DNA of 64,000 nucleotides from Bartonella sp. HY328 (GTDB lineage Bacteria; Pseudomonadota; Alphaproteobacteria; Rhizobiales; Rhizobiaceae). This document shows positions 28,557-36,872 of this stretch, piece after piece (position 1 is the first letter of the stretch; every line of letters starts with the position of its first letter). The notes beneath the pieces were generated by a model, which saw nothing but the letters and a program-made list of their open reading frames with translations, was not told where the DNA came from and made no database searches. Where the stretch lies: contig NZ_CP104883.1 of the NCBI RefSeq assembly GCF_025449335.1, positions 2,286,501 through 2,350,500 on the forward strand. Direction: 5' to 3'. Position numbers and translations under genes: made by a program.

Positions 28557-29672
28557 TTAAAGCTTGCGGATCTCGCCGGTACGTGCGGATTCATAAATGG
28601 CTTCGACAGTTTTTTGCACCATATAGCCCTCACGAAAATCAGCATGACCCGTTTTTTCACCAGCAATAGCCAATATTAAATCCCGCGCTTCAATGGTTTT
28701 AAGGTCGTTAAATCCAATTTGGTGGCCGCCAGCGATGCAAAATGCACCATAGGGATCATGTTCGGGACCTGCAAAAATTTTCCGATAGCCTTGAAGATTT
28801 TTGGCATCCTTATTGCTGAATAAATGCAACTCGTTAAAACGCTCTTGTGTGAATAATAGCCCACCTTTAGAGCCATAAATTTCAAAATCATGTTGCATTT
28901 CTCGCCCTGTCGCAATCCAGTTTGCTTCAATGCTTCCCACAGCACCATTAGCAAAAACCAAATTTGCTCGAGAAATATCATCAACCTCAACCGCTTTCAT
29001 TTGCGATGGGTTTTGAATGTCGGGACGCTGCTTTATTAATGTATGAGTTTCGCCCTTAACGCTTGCAATATCACCTAGCAAATAACGGGCAGTTTCTAAA
29101 ATATGGGAGCCAATATCAGCTAAAGCGCCACCGCCGCCGCGTGGGTCAAGCCGCCAAGTCCAAGGCGAATTTTCATCATACATATAATCTTCAGCATGCA
29201 CACCACGAAAAGAGCGCACTTCGCCAATTTCACCACTTGCAATAATGTCACGAGCAAGCTTCATCATCGGATTTTTAATGTAGTTAAATCCAACGCCTGT
29301 TTGCACGCCCGCTTTTTCAGCAGCCAATGTCATTTCAAGACAATCACTTGCGGTAGGTGCTAAGGGCTTTTCACAATAGACATGTTTGCCAGCCTTTATC
29401 GCCGCTAGTGACATTTCCTTATGAAATGTATTGGGCGATGTCACCGAAATAAGATTGATCGTTTTGTCGCTAATAAGATCCTGCCAATTTGCAGTAGCAC
29501 TTGCAAAACCAAATTGCTTGGCTGCCTTTGTTGCCAAATCCAAATTGACATCGGCAAGGCATTGTAGCGTTACATTCATCGGTAGTTGAAAAACGCGCGG
29601 TGCGCTGTTAAATGCAAAAGCATGGGCTCGTCCCATAAAACCTGAGCCTATAAGGCCAACAGAAATATCCAT
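28557..29672 (-). CDS. Gfo/Idh/MocA-family dehydrogenase B
   Basis: 371 residues. Rossmann motif GLIGSGFMGRAHA; EKPLA holds the catalytic Lys. GGGGALADIGSHILETARYLLGD-type segment carries the catalytic His. It belongs with the 38706-39878 protein: both start S/N-IGLIGSGFMGxAHAxA, have HVYCEKPL, GxGxLxDxGSH and an RFNEL segment. Relatives act on scyllo-inositol, levoglucosan or other cyclic polyols. GAGGGAAA precedes the ATG. It lies between the two tandem IolG genes and iolE. Confidence 0.85.
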   Translation of the reverse strand: MDISVGLIGSGFMGRAHAFAFNSAPRVFQLPMNVTLQCLADVNLDLATKAAKQFGFASATANWQDLISDKTINLISVTSPNTFHKEMSLAAIKAGKHVYCEKPLAPTASDCLEMTLAAEKAGVQTGVGFNYIKNPMMKLARDIIASGEIGEVRSFRGVHAEDYMYDENSPWTWRLDPRGGGGALADIGSHILETARYLLGDIASVKGETHTLIKQRPDIQNPSQMKAVEVDDISRANLVFANGAVGSIEANWIATGREMQHDFEIYGSKGGLLFTQERFNELHLFSNKDAKNLQGYRKIFAGPEHDPYGAFCIAGGHQIGFNDLKTIEARDLILAIAGEKTGHADFREGYMVQKTVEAIYESARTGEIRKL

Positions 29673-29736
29673 TTTTCCCTCAAATCCTTATATTATGTAA
29701 ATTTGCCATAAGTATGGTTTTAGCCATAAACAGCTT

Positions 29737-30735
29737 TTAATAAGCCACTTTTACAATGCGCTGCTCTTGTACTGATTTTACCGCCGCTTCAGCCAAGGCA
29801 AGTGCCTTTTCACCATCGGTAAAAGTTACTTCTGGTGGCGTTTTATCAATTGCATGTTGGACAAAAGAATTAAGCCCACCAGGATAGGCTTCATGATAGC
29901 GATCAATAAAAAAATCGAGAAATGGTGAAGCGGCCTCTGTTTCAAGCTTGTTATAACGGCGAACATGATTTTTCGGCACATTTTCGCAAATTAACATGCC
30001 GCTACTGCCCTGCAACTCTACTCGCTGGTCATAGCCATAAGCCGCCGCACGCGAATTATTAATATGACATTGCTTGCCACTTGCAGTGCGTAAAATGACC
30101 ATGACATTATCAAAATCATGACATTCTTCACCAATAGCTTTATCAATAAGCACGCTGCCAAGCGCAAAAACTTCCACCGGATCCTCTTGTAAAAAATAGC
30201 GCGCTAAATCGAAATCATGAATTGTCATATCACGAAAAATGCCGCCGGAACTTTTAATATAATCATAAGGCGGCGGCGCAAAAGCGTCACGTGTCGTGAT
30301 AATCACCTGCTGCACTTCGCCAACTTCACCATTGAGCATTGCTCTATGAGCGCCTTGAATGGTTGGATCAAAGCGACGTTGAAAACCAATATGAATAAAA
30401 TCCGCCTTATCACCAATACGCGCACGGGTTTGTTTTACACGCTCAAGGGAAAGATCAATCGGCTTTTCACAAAATATCGCTTTGCCAGCCTTTACCGCAA
30501 GTTCAATAAAATCGGCATGGGTCGGCGTAGATGTTGCAATGAGAACACCATCCGCCGCCGCGATCGCTTCCTCAACACTGGTGGCACAAAGGCAATTATA
30601 TTTTTTAGCCAAAGCTTCAGCTGCTGGCTTATAATTATCAAAAACTGCCGCTAGCTCACATTTATCAGAACGATGAATGGTGTCAGCATGCATTTTGCCA
30701 ATACGACCACATCCCAATAGGGCCATTGTAAACAT
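29737..30735 (-). CDS. iolG: Inositol 2-dehydrogenase, tandem copy 1
   Basis: Oxidises myo-inositol to 2-keto-myo-inositol with NAD, the first catabolic step. 332 residues. Rossmann motif LGCGRIGKMHA; catalytic Lys91 in EKP, Asp169 and His173 in RDMTIHDFD, matching the known catalytic triad of IolG. GGAGG lies 5 bases before ATG 30735; an in-frame TTG at 30747 overlaps that ribosome-binding site. It is a close tandem paralogue of the next gene upstream (30919-31911). The two differ mainly in the C-terminal substrate domain. Rhizobial name idhA is equivalent. Confidence 0.9.
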   Translation of the reverse strand: MFTMALLGCGRIGKMHADTIHRSDKCELAAVFDNYKPAAEALAKKYNCLCATSVEEAIAAADGVLIATSTPTHADFIELAVKAGKAIFCEKPIDLSLERVKQTRARIGDKADFIHIGFQRRFDPTIQGAHRAMLNGEVGEVQQVIITTRDAFAPPPYDYIKSSGGIFRDMTIHDFDLARYFLQEDPVEVFALGSVLIDKAIGEECHDFDNVMVILRTASGKQCHINNSRAAAYGYDQRVELQGSSGMLICENVPKNHVRRYNKLETEAASPFLDFFIDRYHEAYPGGLNSFVQHAIDKTPPEVTFTDGEKALALAEAAVKSVQEQRIVKVAY

Positions 30736-30918
30736 TTCTTCCTCCAAGATGATGCAACAATTTACGAGTTACGCGTATTTCTTATGAGAACTTCCATTTG
30801 CTTTTGTAAGTGGTGGATAATTGCCACCACTTCGATAAAATTAGCCATTGTAATAGCCGCGCCGGTTTTGGCACTCATATTACTTTTATAATAGCTGCTG
30901 TGATAAGCTAAAAAACGC

Positions 30919-31911
30919 TTAGTAATTTACACTGACAAAACGCTTTTCTTTTAACGAGATGATTGCTGCTTCAGCTAAAGCAAGTGCCTTTTGACCATCA
31001 ATAAAATTGACTTCCGGCGCAGTTTTATCGATCGCTGATTGAATAAAAGATTTTAGACTTGCAGCATAAGCCTGATGATACCGCTCGATGTAAAAATCAA
31101 GCAAGGGCGGTGCAGCTTGCGTTTCTGTTTTATTAAAACGGCGCAAATTATTCGGTGTTAAATTATCGGAAATAACCATGCCTTTGGTGCCAAAAAGCTC
31201 GACACGCTGATCATAACCATAACTTGCAGCACGGCAATTATTAATGTGGCATTGTTTGCCGCTAGCGGTACGCATAATAATCATGATTGTATCTTGATCT
31301 TGACAATCACCAATTGCCTTATCAACCAGCACACTGCCGGTCGCAAAAACTTCTACGGGATCTTCACCCAACATATAACGAGCAAGATCAAAATCATGGA
31401 TGGTCATGTCGCGGAAAATACCGCCTGAAATCTTTACATAATCAATCGGTGGAGGACCAGGATCACGCGATGAAATAATAACTTGCTGCAGTTCACCTAT
31501 ATCGCCATTTTGCAACGCAATACGAGCAGCACGATGTCCCGGGTCAAACCGACGATTAAAGCCAATTTGCACCATTTCAGCTCTATCGCCGATGGCGGCC
31601 TGTGCGCTCCTAACGCGCTCAATCGATAAATCAATTGGCTTTTCACAAAATACCGCTTTACCTGCCTTTACAGCCAATTCGATCAAATCGGCATGGGTAG
31701 GCGTTGATGTTGCAATCAAAACGCCATCCGCGGCAGCAATGGCTTCCTCCACCGTTGGCGCACAAAGGCAGCCATATTTATCGGCTAATTCTTGTGCAGC
31801 CGGTTGATAAACATCATAGACGGCTGCAAGCGTGCCAACACCAGAACTATTAATAATATTGGCATGCATTTTGCCAATACGGCCGCAGCCAAGTAATGCC
31901 ATTTTAAACAT
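30919..31911 (-). CDS. Inositol 2-dehydrogenase, tandem copy 2
   Basis: 330 residues, closely similar to the neighbouring iolG: same LGCGRIGKMHA, CEKPIDLS, FNRRFDPG and RDMTIHDFDLARY. ATG 31911 follows GGGAGG by 5 bases. A frame opening at 32055 would add 48 hydrophobic residues without a ribosome-binding site and is rejected. It is the first gene of the run down to the TSUP gene. Directly before it lies the palindrome TGCAATA-TT-TATTGCA. It may oxidise another inositol stereoisomer, or simply be a recent duplicate. Confidence 0.88.
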   Translation of the reverse strand: MFKMALLGCGRIGKMHANIINSSGVGTLAAVYDVYQPAAQELADKYGCLCAPTVEEAIAAADGVLIATSTPTHADLIELAVKAGKAVFCEKPIDLSIERVRSAQAAIGDRAEMVQIGFNRRFDPGHRAARIALQNGDIGELQQVIISSRDPGPPPIDYVKISGGIFRDMTIHDFDLARYMLGEDPVEVFATGSVLVDKAIGDCQDQDTIMIIMRTASGKQCHINNCRAASYGYDQRVELFGTKGMVISDNLTPNNLRRFNKTETQAAPPLLDFYIERYHQAYAASLKSFIQSAIDKTAPEVNFIDGQKALALAEAAIISLKEKRFVSVNY

Positions 31912-31947
31912 GAGTTCCTCCCAGAATTTTCCCCAATTCCGATAAAA

Positions 31948-31963
31948 TGCAATATTTATTGCA
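31948..31963 (-). promoter_or_regulatory. Candidate operator before the tandem inositol dehydrogenases
   Basis: TGCAATA-TT-TATTGCA is an inverted repeat with perfect 7-bp arms, 37-52 bases upstream of the start at 31911. Half-sites of the same sequence occur upstream of iolD. The RpiR gene at 32762 is on the same strand less than 900 bases away and is a candidate binder. Confidence 0.45.
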
Positions 31964-32116
31964 ATATTTATAAAAATGCAAAAAAAGATGAAAGTCAAGT
32001 ACTGTGACGCAGAAATTGAAAATATTCTTGAAACTGCGCCTAGACAAAATCGCATTAAAATTTTAGAAAAATACCATGAACAATGACAGGTTGAAAACCT
32101 TTAAACTTCATATTAA

Positions 32117-32470
32117 ATGATCAGTAAAGCGACTTATGAGTTTTTATTTTCTTGCATTATCTATACCCTTATAGACCTACAAAAGCATAAAATAATCACA
32201 ACTGATGCTGCCGAATCAATTGGCTTTTTTCCCAAGCATAAAATGTTCATACGTTCAAAAACCAAGAACAGAACAATTTCTAATATTACAGAAAATGCAC
32301 TTTTTTACACTAATCTTGAATCGTTGATTGGTGAAAAATGTCTATTAGAAAACCTCAATAAAGATCAAAAAAAACTACAAAAACTATTAAAATCTCTTAT
32401 TGAAGAAGACCAAAAATATGCACACATCCATCATAAAAGCCTTATCGAATTTAGAGATGCAATAAAATAG
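32117..32470 (+). CDS. Hypothetical 117-residue protein, possibly a gene remnant
   Basis: An open frame on the strand opposite to its neighbours. It encodes a Lys-rich protein (about one residue in six) with a hydrophobic segment near residues 8-21 and a likely helical, coiled-coil-like C-terminus (LLENLNKDQKKLQKLLKSL). Family not recognised and no strong ribosome-binding site is seen. It is unusually AT-rich compared with the iol genes around it. It may be real, or a remnant of inserted DNA together with the broken frame downstream. Confidence 0.4.
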   Translation: MISKATYEFLFSCIIYTLIDLQKHKIITTDAAESIGFFPKHKMFIRSKTKNRTISNITENALFYTNLESLIGEKCLLENLNKDQKKLQKLLKSLIEEDQKYAHIHHKSLIEFRDAIK

Positions 32471-32518
32471 GCTTTAGCAATGGTATTATAGGTATCATGA
32501 CAAGTTAAAAAAGATTAG

Positions 32519-32761
32519 TATTTTCCATTGGAAGAGCACATCAAAGAGCTTGATACCTTTATTAAAGCTATGAAGCTTGAATAACCGTTTCTAATTAACG
32601 ACAAGGATTTGTTTGATTGCTACAGCATTAATTTTGACTATCGCTGTGGCACGATCACCTATTGCGATTGGCATAGCCTAATGCATAGCTTTTCAAGCGA
32701 TGATACAGTGGAGTTAATTAACCAACATGTGCATTTGATAAAAGAACATAAAAGTGGTTGA
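32519..32761 (+). pseudogene. Possible gene remnant with an in-frame stop
   Basis: Plus-strand reading from 32519 gives PLEEHIKELDTFIKAMKLE, a stop (TAA 32582-32584), then a Cys/Asp/His-rich stretch including FDCYSINFDYRCG and CDWHSLMHSF, ending at TGA 32759-32761. The second part looks protein-like in composition, and its stop touches the stop of the convergent RpiR gene. It is in the same frame as 32117-32470. The family is not recognised, so the claim rests on composition only. Confidence 0.25.
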
Positions 32762-33586
32762 TTATGATTGCCGATCACGCAATGTACCAACAGCAACAGC
32801 TAAGGTCAGCAATAAGGCCATCGTAGCTGAAAGGCTTCTAAAGGCACCAAAATCAATCTCGGTGACAGGTAAAACAACCGCATTTTTATGGGCTTTGTGC
32901 TGCAAAGGAGCATCAGTGATGATAACCAGCTGCGCGCCTTTTTCCACCGCTCTTTTTTCCATTGCTAATGTCACCTCGCTAAAGGGTGAAAATGTAATAA
33001 CCACAACGACATCATCTTTGGTAATGGTTGCAAAATTATCAAGTTCACCCGTCAAATGATGCATGATAGAACCAACACCAATCATATCCAGCGCATAAGC
33101 CAAATAGGCTGCCGCCGCATAAGAGCGTTTTAGGCCAATAATATGAACAATCCGCGCATTAGCTATGTGCTGTGTTGCCACTTCAAGCATATTTGCATCA
33201 ATCGAATAGGTAAGGTTTTCAAGCGAGCGGCGTGAAGCCTCACTAAATTCTGCCAATAATCTTTGCGGTGTTTCAATATCCCTTTGCCGCAAATCTTCAA
33301 GACGTGTTTTATAGTCTGGCCAATTAGGAGTAAAATGACTTCGATAAAGCTTTTGTAAGTCTGAAAAGCCCTTAAAGCCAAAATATTGACAAAAGCGCAT
33401 AACTGCTGATGGTTGCACATTCGCAGCCTTTGCAATGTCAGCAATAGTTGCAACCGCAATCCGATCAAGATGCGCGGCAAAAAACTCGGCACATTGTTGC
33501 AAACGCTTTGGCATTGCATGGGATTGCGACACCAATCTTTCCTCAAATTCTTGCGTTGTTAGCGGCGGCAAAACATGATTATCCAT
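32762..33586 (-). CDS. RpiR/MurR-family transcriptional regulator 2 (IolR-like)
   Basis: 274 residues: N-terminal helix-turn-helix (about 15-90; TIADIAKAANVQPSAVMRFCQ) and C-terminal SIS domain (about 120-255; RIVHIIGLKRSYAAAAY, VVVVITFSPFSEVT). It is located 92 bases after iolB in the same direction. This arrangement (regulator beside iolC/iolB) is the one seen for IolR-type repressors in rhizobia, so it is the better candidate of the two RpiR proteins for the iol regulator. The start has no good ribosome-binding site. Confidence 0.85.
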   Translation of the reverse strand: MDNHVLPPLTTQEFEERLVSQSHAMPKRLQQCAEFFAAHLDRIAVATIADIAKAANVQPSAVMRFCQYFGFKGFSDLQKLYRSHFTPNWPDYKTRLEDLRQRDIETPQRLLAEFSEASRRSLENLTYSIDANMLEVATQHIANARIVHIIGLKRSYAAAAYLAYALDMIGVGSIMHHLTGELDNFATITKDDVVVVITFSPFSEVTLAMEKRAVEKGAQLVIITDAPLQHKAHKNAVVLPVTEIDFGAFRSLSATMALLLTLAVAVGTLRDRQS

Positions 33587-33678
33587 CTAGTAAGCTTTAT
33601 AAAATATCAATATTAAAAACATCATAATGTGATTGCCTTATAGCGCAAGCGAAAACAAGCTCTATAAGGCAAATTTAC

Positions 33679-34476
33679 CTATTTTGTTAGCAGCCACTCG
33701 TGTTCCTTAGCATTATGGAATTTCCAAGTCCGGCGTGGGCCTGCCATAACATTAAGATAATATAAATCATAGCCATAGCAGGTGGCGCATGGATGATAGC
33801 CTTTTGGCACAAGGCTAACATCGCCATCTTCTAAAACCATGACTTCATCAAGCGAACGATCATCGGTATAAACGCGTTGAAACGCAAAGCCTTGCGGTGG
33901 ATTTATGCGATGGTAATAGGTTTCTTCCAAAGCACTTTCATGGGGTAAATTATCTTGGTCATGTTTATGGGGGGGATAGGATGAGGTATTGCCACCAGGC
34001 GTAATGACCTCTACCACCAACAAAGACTCCGCTGGTTCATTTTCTGGCAAGATGTTGGTGACATGACGCACATTGGCACCTTTACCACGTATTTCTTGCG
34101 ATAACTGCCCCTCATTGATGATATGCGGTACATAAAGCCCACCTTTTGCTGGTGCACTGCAAACAGCAAGCTCCATTTCACTCAACGCTTCAACGCGATA
34201 AGTTGAGCCACAAGGCACGTAAAAAGCAGCAGGCAACCCTTCAAATACATTCATTCGCTTGCCCAGCTGACCATAATCTTTACCATCACAAAACACCCGT
34301 CCTATGCCCGTAATGAAGACAAGGCAAATTTCTCGTCCATCGGCCTTTTCTTCAACATCCTTACCGATTTTCAACCGGTGAAGATCAAAGCCAACATATG
34401 TCCAACCAGCGCTTTTTGGCGTTACATGCGTGATACGTCCATAGTCACCTTTTGGCTTTATCAATAATTTTGACAT
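33679..34476 (-). CDS. iolB: 5-deoxy-glucuronate isomerase IolB
   Basis: Cupin-fold isomerase turning 5-deoxy-glucuronate into 5-dehydro-2-deoxy-gluconate. 265 residues from ATG 34476, which follows GGGGAGG by 5 bases; a frame extended to 34566 overlaps iolC and is rejected. The metal-binding cupin residues lie in SSYPPHKHDQD and EETYYHRINPPQGF, with GYHPC towards the C-terminus. It directly follows iolC (56-base gap) and precedes the RpiR gene. Confidence 0.92.
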   Translation of the reverse strand: MSKLLIKPKGDYGRITHVTPKSAGWTYVGFDLHRLKIGKDVEEKADGREICLVFITGIGRVFCDGKDYGQLGKRMNVFEGLPAAFYVPCGSTYRVEALSEMELAVCSAPAKGGLYVPHIINEGQLSQEIRGKGANVRHVTNILPENEPAESLLVVEVITPGGNTSSYPPHKHDQDNLPHESALEETYYHRINPPQGFAFQRVYTDDRSLDEVMVLEDGDVSLVPKGYHPCATCYGYDLYYLNVMAGPRRTWKFHNAKEHEWLLTK

Positions 34477-34532
34477 CGTAACCTCCCCTATAAAATGCTT
34501 ACTTGAATAAATCTTACTGTTTATAAAGAGCT

Positions 34533-36467
34533 TTAATGACTGGTAATATTGCGGCTTTTTAGCCATGCAGATGTTAAACGTTCAAAACTATCGGCCATCA
34601 GTGAAATTGCCTTTTCATCATCAATTTTACCACCAAGCCATGCTCTAGCTGGCTCACTAAATATAGTGCGGCCTACTGCAAAGCCCTTGACCAAAGGGGC
34701 AGCTTTTGACGCATTAAAGGCTTGCTCCAAAACCTCATGCGGCGCTTCAAGGCCAAGCAAAACAATACCGCGACATAGGGCATCATTACCAGCTATAACG
34801 TCATTAATATTTTGCCAAGCCTTGGCTGAGGATTGCGGCTCTAGCTTCCACCAATCAGGTTTAATATCAAGGGCGTATAGCTCTGCTATCGCGCGCGATA
34901 TGGTTGTGTCATCCATGTCGCCATTTTTGCTTGCAATAATTTCCAATAAAAACTCACGGCCAATTTTACGCGCTGCATCAAACAGACACCGAATCTTTTC
35001 CTGTTGCTCAGTTTTTAATGCTACATCATCATCTGGATGATAGAAGCATAGGCATTTAATGCAATGATCCTTAGGCCACTCAACCAATTGCGAGCCTATA
35101 TCTTGCGAAAACTCAAAACGCAACGGCTTGGAACCGGGTAACTCTACCGGCCGACCGAGCCAGCTAAACCCTTGACTACTTGCGTCAAAAAATGCTTTTT
35201 TACCAAAGCGTTCATCAAGCAACATACCATAGCCTTGCCGCCCATTGGCAACGCGCCCAGCTGCTTTTACCGCCAAACGCTTAAAATCAGATATTTTATC
35301 ATAACCAATATTTAATTCATCCGCCACATCTACTAATTGGCTGCGATGGTCTATTGCCAAAGCCATGAGCAAAGGAATATCGTTATGGCGTGTTGTTGCC
35401 CAATGAATATGATTAAGCATTTCATCCTTGCGCAAAGCCTTATGCTTAGAGCCGTGCTCAAGAAAATACTGCAATTCATAAAAGGTAGGAATTTCAGGCG
35501 AGCATAAAAGACGTGATACGGCAAAGGCACCGCAAGCATTGGCATAGGTGGCACATATATCCAATGACTCATCGCGCAACCAACCCGCTAAAAAGCCCGA
35601 CATAAAACTATCGCCAGCGCCGAGCACGTTAAAAACCTCAATGGGAAAACCTTGACCTATAATGCCATTTTCAAGCTCATCTCCAATGGCGCCATCATAA
35701 ACAATGCAGCCCATCGGCCCACGCTTTAAAACAATAATGGCTTTGGATAAGGAGCGAATTGTCTTTAAGGCAGCCAATAAGTCACTTTCACCAGAAGCAA
35801 TCAAAACCTCCTCCTCGGTGCCAATAATAAGATCACAGCTAGCCAGAACCACCTTTAGCTTCTGCGATACAAAGTCTGAAGCAATATAACGCTCTTCGCC
35901 AGCAGCAAGGCTCGCCAGTCCCCAAAGATTAGGACGATAATCAATATCAAAAATAACCTTGATGCCATGGTCTTTAGCTATTGTAATTGCCTTTTTTTGT
36001 GCGGCTTCAACATTAGGTTTTGAAAAATGCGTACCGCTAACCAATACCGAACGGCTCGTTTTTATAAAGTCTTCACAAATATCATTTTCATCAAGCGCCA
36101 TATCGGCGCAATTATCGCGATAAAATAATAATGGAAAATCATGGTCATTTTTTATACCTAAAATAGCAAGGGCGGTAAGACGATTATCATCAATGACGAT
36201 GCCTTTTGTCTCAACACCCTCGCGGCGCAGCTGCTCGCCAATAAAATTGCCCATCTGGTCATTACCAACACGACTAATTAATGCCGATTTCAACCCAAGC
36301 CGCGCCGTTCCAATAGCAATATTCGCAGGGCACCCACCTACCGATTTGGCAAAAGACGTTACATCTTCCAACCTTGTGCCAATTTGTTGGCCGTAAAGAT
36401 CAACCGATGAGCGGCCAATTGTAATCACATCAAGTCTTTTTTGATCATTATTGGTTTGGCTTGCCAT
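34533..36467 (-). CDS. iolC: 5-dehydro-2-deoxygluconokinase fused to DUF2090 aldolase-like domain
   Basis: 644 residues from ATG 36467, preceded by GGTGGAG. An upstream in-frame ATG at 36551 lacks a ribosome-binding site. Residues 10-335 are a PfkB/ribokinase domain (SVGGCPANIAIGTARLG; anion hole and catalytic base GAGDS at 283-287). Residues about 355-640 are a DUF2090 domain, a class I aldolase-like barrel (LLMALAIDHRSQL; KLEPQSS). The fusion is known in many proteobacteria. The second domain is thought to cleave the phosphorylated product to DHAP and malonate semialdehyde, replacing a separate IolJ. No separate IolJ is seen in the window, which fits. Confidence 0.92.
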   Translation of the reverse strand: MASQTNNDQKRLDVITIGRSSVDLYGQQIGTRLEDVTSFAKSVGGCPANIAIGTARLGLKSALISRVGNDQMGNFIGEQLRREGVETKGIVIDDNRLTALAILGIKNDHDFPLLFYRDNCADMALDENDICEDFIKTSRSVLVSGTHFSKPNVEAAQKKAITIAKDHGIKVIFDIDYRPNLWGLASLAAGEERYIASDFVSQKLKVVLASCDLIIGTEEEVLIASGESDLLAALKTIRSLSKAIIVLKRGPMGCIVYDGAIGDELENGIIGQGFPIEVFNVLGAGDSFMSGFLAGWLRDESLDICATYANACGAFAVSRLLCSPEIPTFYELQYFLEHGSKHKALRKDEMLNHIHWATTRHNDIPLLMALAIDHRSQLVDVADELNIGYDKISDFKRLAVKAAGRVANGRQGYGMLLDERFGKKAFFDASSQGFSWLGRPVELPGSKPLRFEFSQDIGSQLVEWPKDHCIKCLCFYHPDDDVALKTEQQEKIRCLFDAARKIGREFLLEIIASKNGDMDDTTISRAIAELYALDIKPDWWKLEPQSSAKAWQNINDVIAGNDALCRGIVLLGLEAPHEVLEQAFNASKAAPLVKGFAVGRTIFSEPARAWLGGKIDDEKAISLMADSFERLTSAWLKSRNITSH

Positions 36468-36512
36468 GTCTCCACCCTTTAATTTTTTAGCTATTTTGCG
36501 ATAAAACCTAAG

Positions 36513-36534
36513 GCCAATAACAATAATTATTGGC
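36513..36534 (-). promoter_or_regulatory. Candidate operator upstream of iolC
   Basis: GCCAATAA (36513-36520) and TTATTGGC (36527-36534) are perfect inverted repeats separated by 6 bases, 46-67 bases before the iolC start. The geometry (arms with a 6-base spacer) recalls the GGAA-N6-TTCC site of rhizobial IolR, though the arm sequence is different. Binder unknown. Confidence 0.45.
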
Positions 36535-36671
36535 GCTAACCCAAAAGGCAATAAAAAAATCCCTTATGATGCAACGGCTATCTTCCCTAGGCCGCCATCC
36601 TATTAGACTATATATATCAAAAATTTCAAAAATAGAATAAAAATTTCAATTTTTCGCAAAATAAAATATTT

Positions 36672-36705
36672 ATGCCCACCATTTAGCTTTTAAAATGGTG
36701 GGCAT
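36672..36705 (-). terminator. Strong hairpin between SDR operon and iolC
   Basis: ATGCCCACCATTT (36672-36684) pairs perfectly with AAATGGTGGGCAT (36693-36705): a 13-bp stem with an 8-base loop. It lies about 150 bases beyond the SDR stop. It has no clean T tract, so termination is likely but not certain. It separates the 36858-40907 module from iolCB. Confidence 0.55.
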
Positions 36706-36787
36706 GAAGATTTACGATATAAAGAGGTTTAAATTATAATCAATTTTGTCGATTATTCTAAATCAGCCTTTATATTAAATAAGCGCA

Positions 36788-36872
36788 TTATTCAGGATAA
36801 GCACTTCATATTATTATGCCGCTTATTCAGGATAAGCACATCATATTATTGTACCGCTTATTCAGGATAAGC
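36788..36872 (-). repeat. 35-bp tandem repeat covering the 3' end of the SDR gene
   Basis: TTATTCAGGATAAGC occurs at 36788-36802, 36823-36837 and 36858-36872, exactly 35 bases apart. The intervening bases are nearly identical between copies 1 and 2. The copy at 36858 is the last five codons and stop of the SDR gene (Ala-Tyr-Pro-Glu-stop on the minus strand). The other two lie in its 3' untranslated region. Confidence 0.85.

Noticed and set aside
31912..32055. 48-residue N-terminal extension of the tandem inositol dehydrogenase
   Set aside because: The extension has no ribosome-binding site, is not part of the family fold and would run over the palindrome; GGGAGG before ATG 31911 decides the start.
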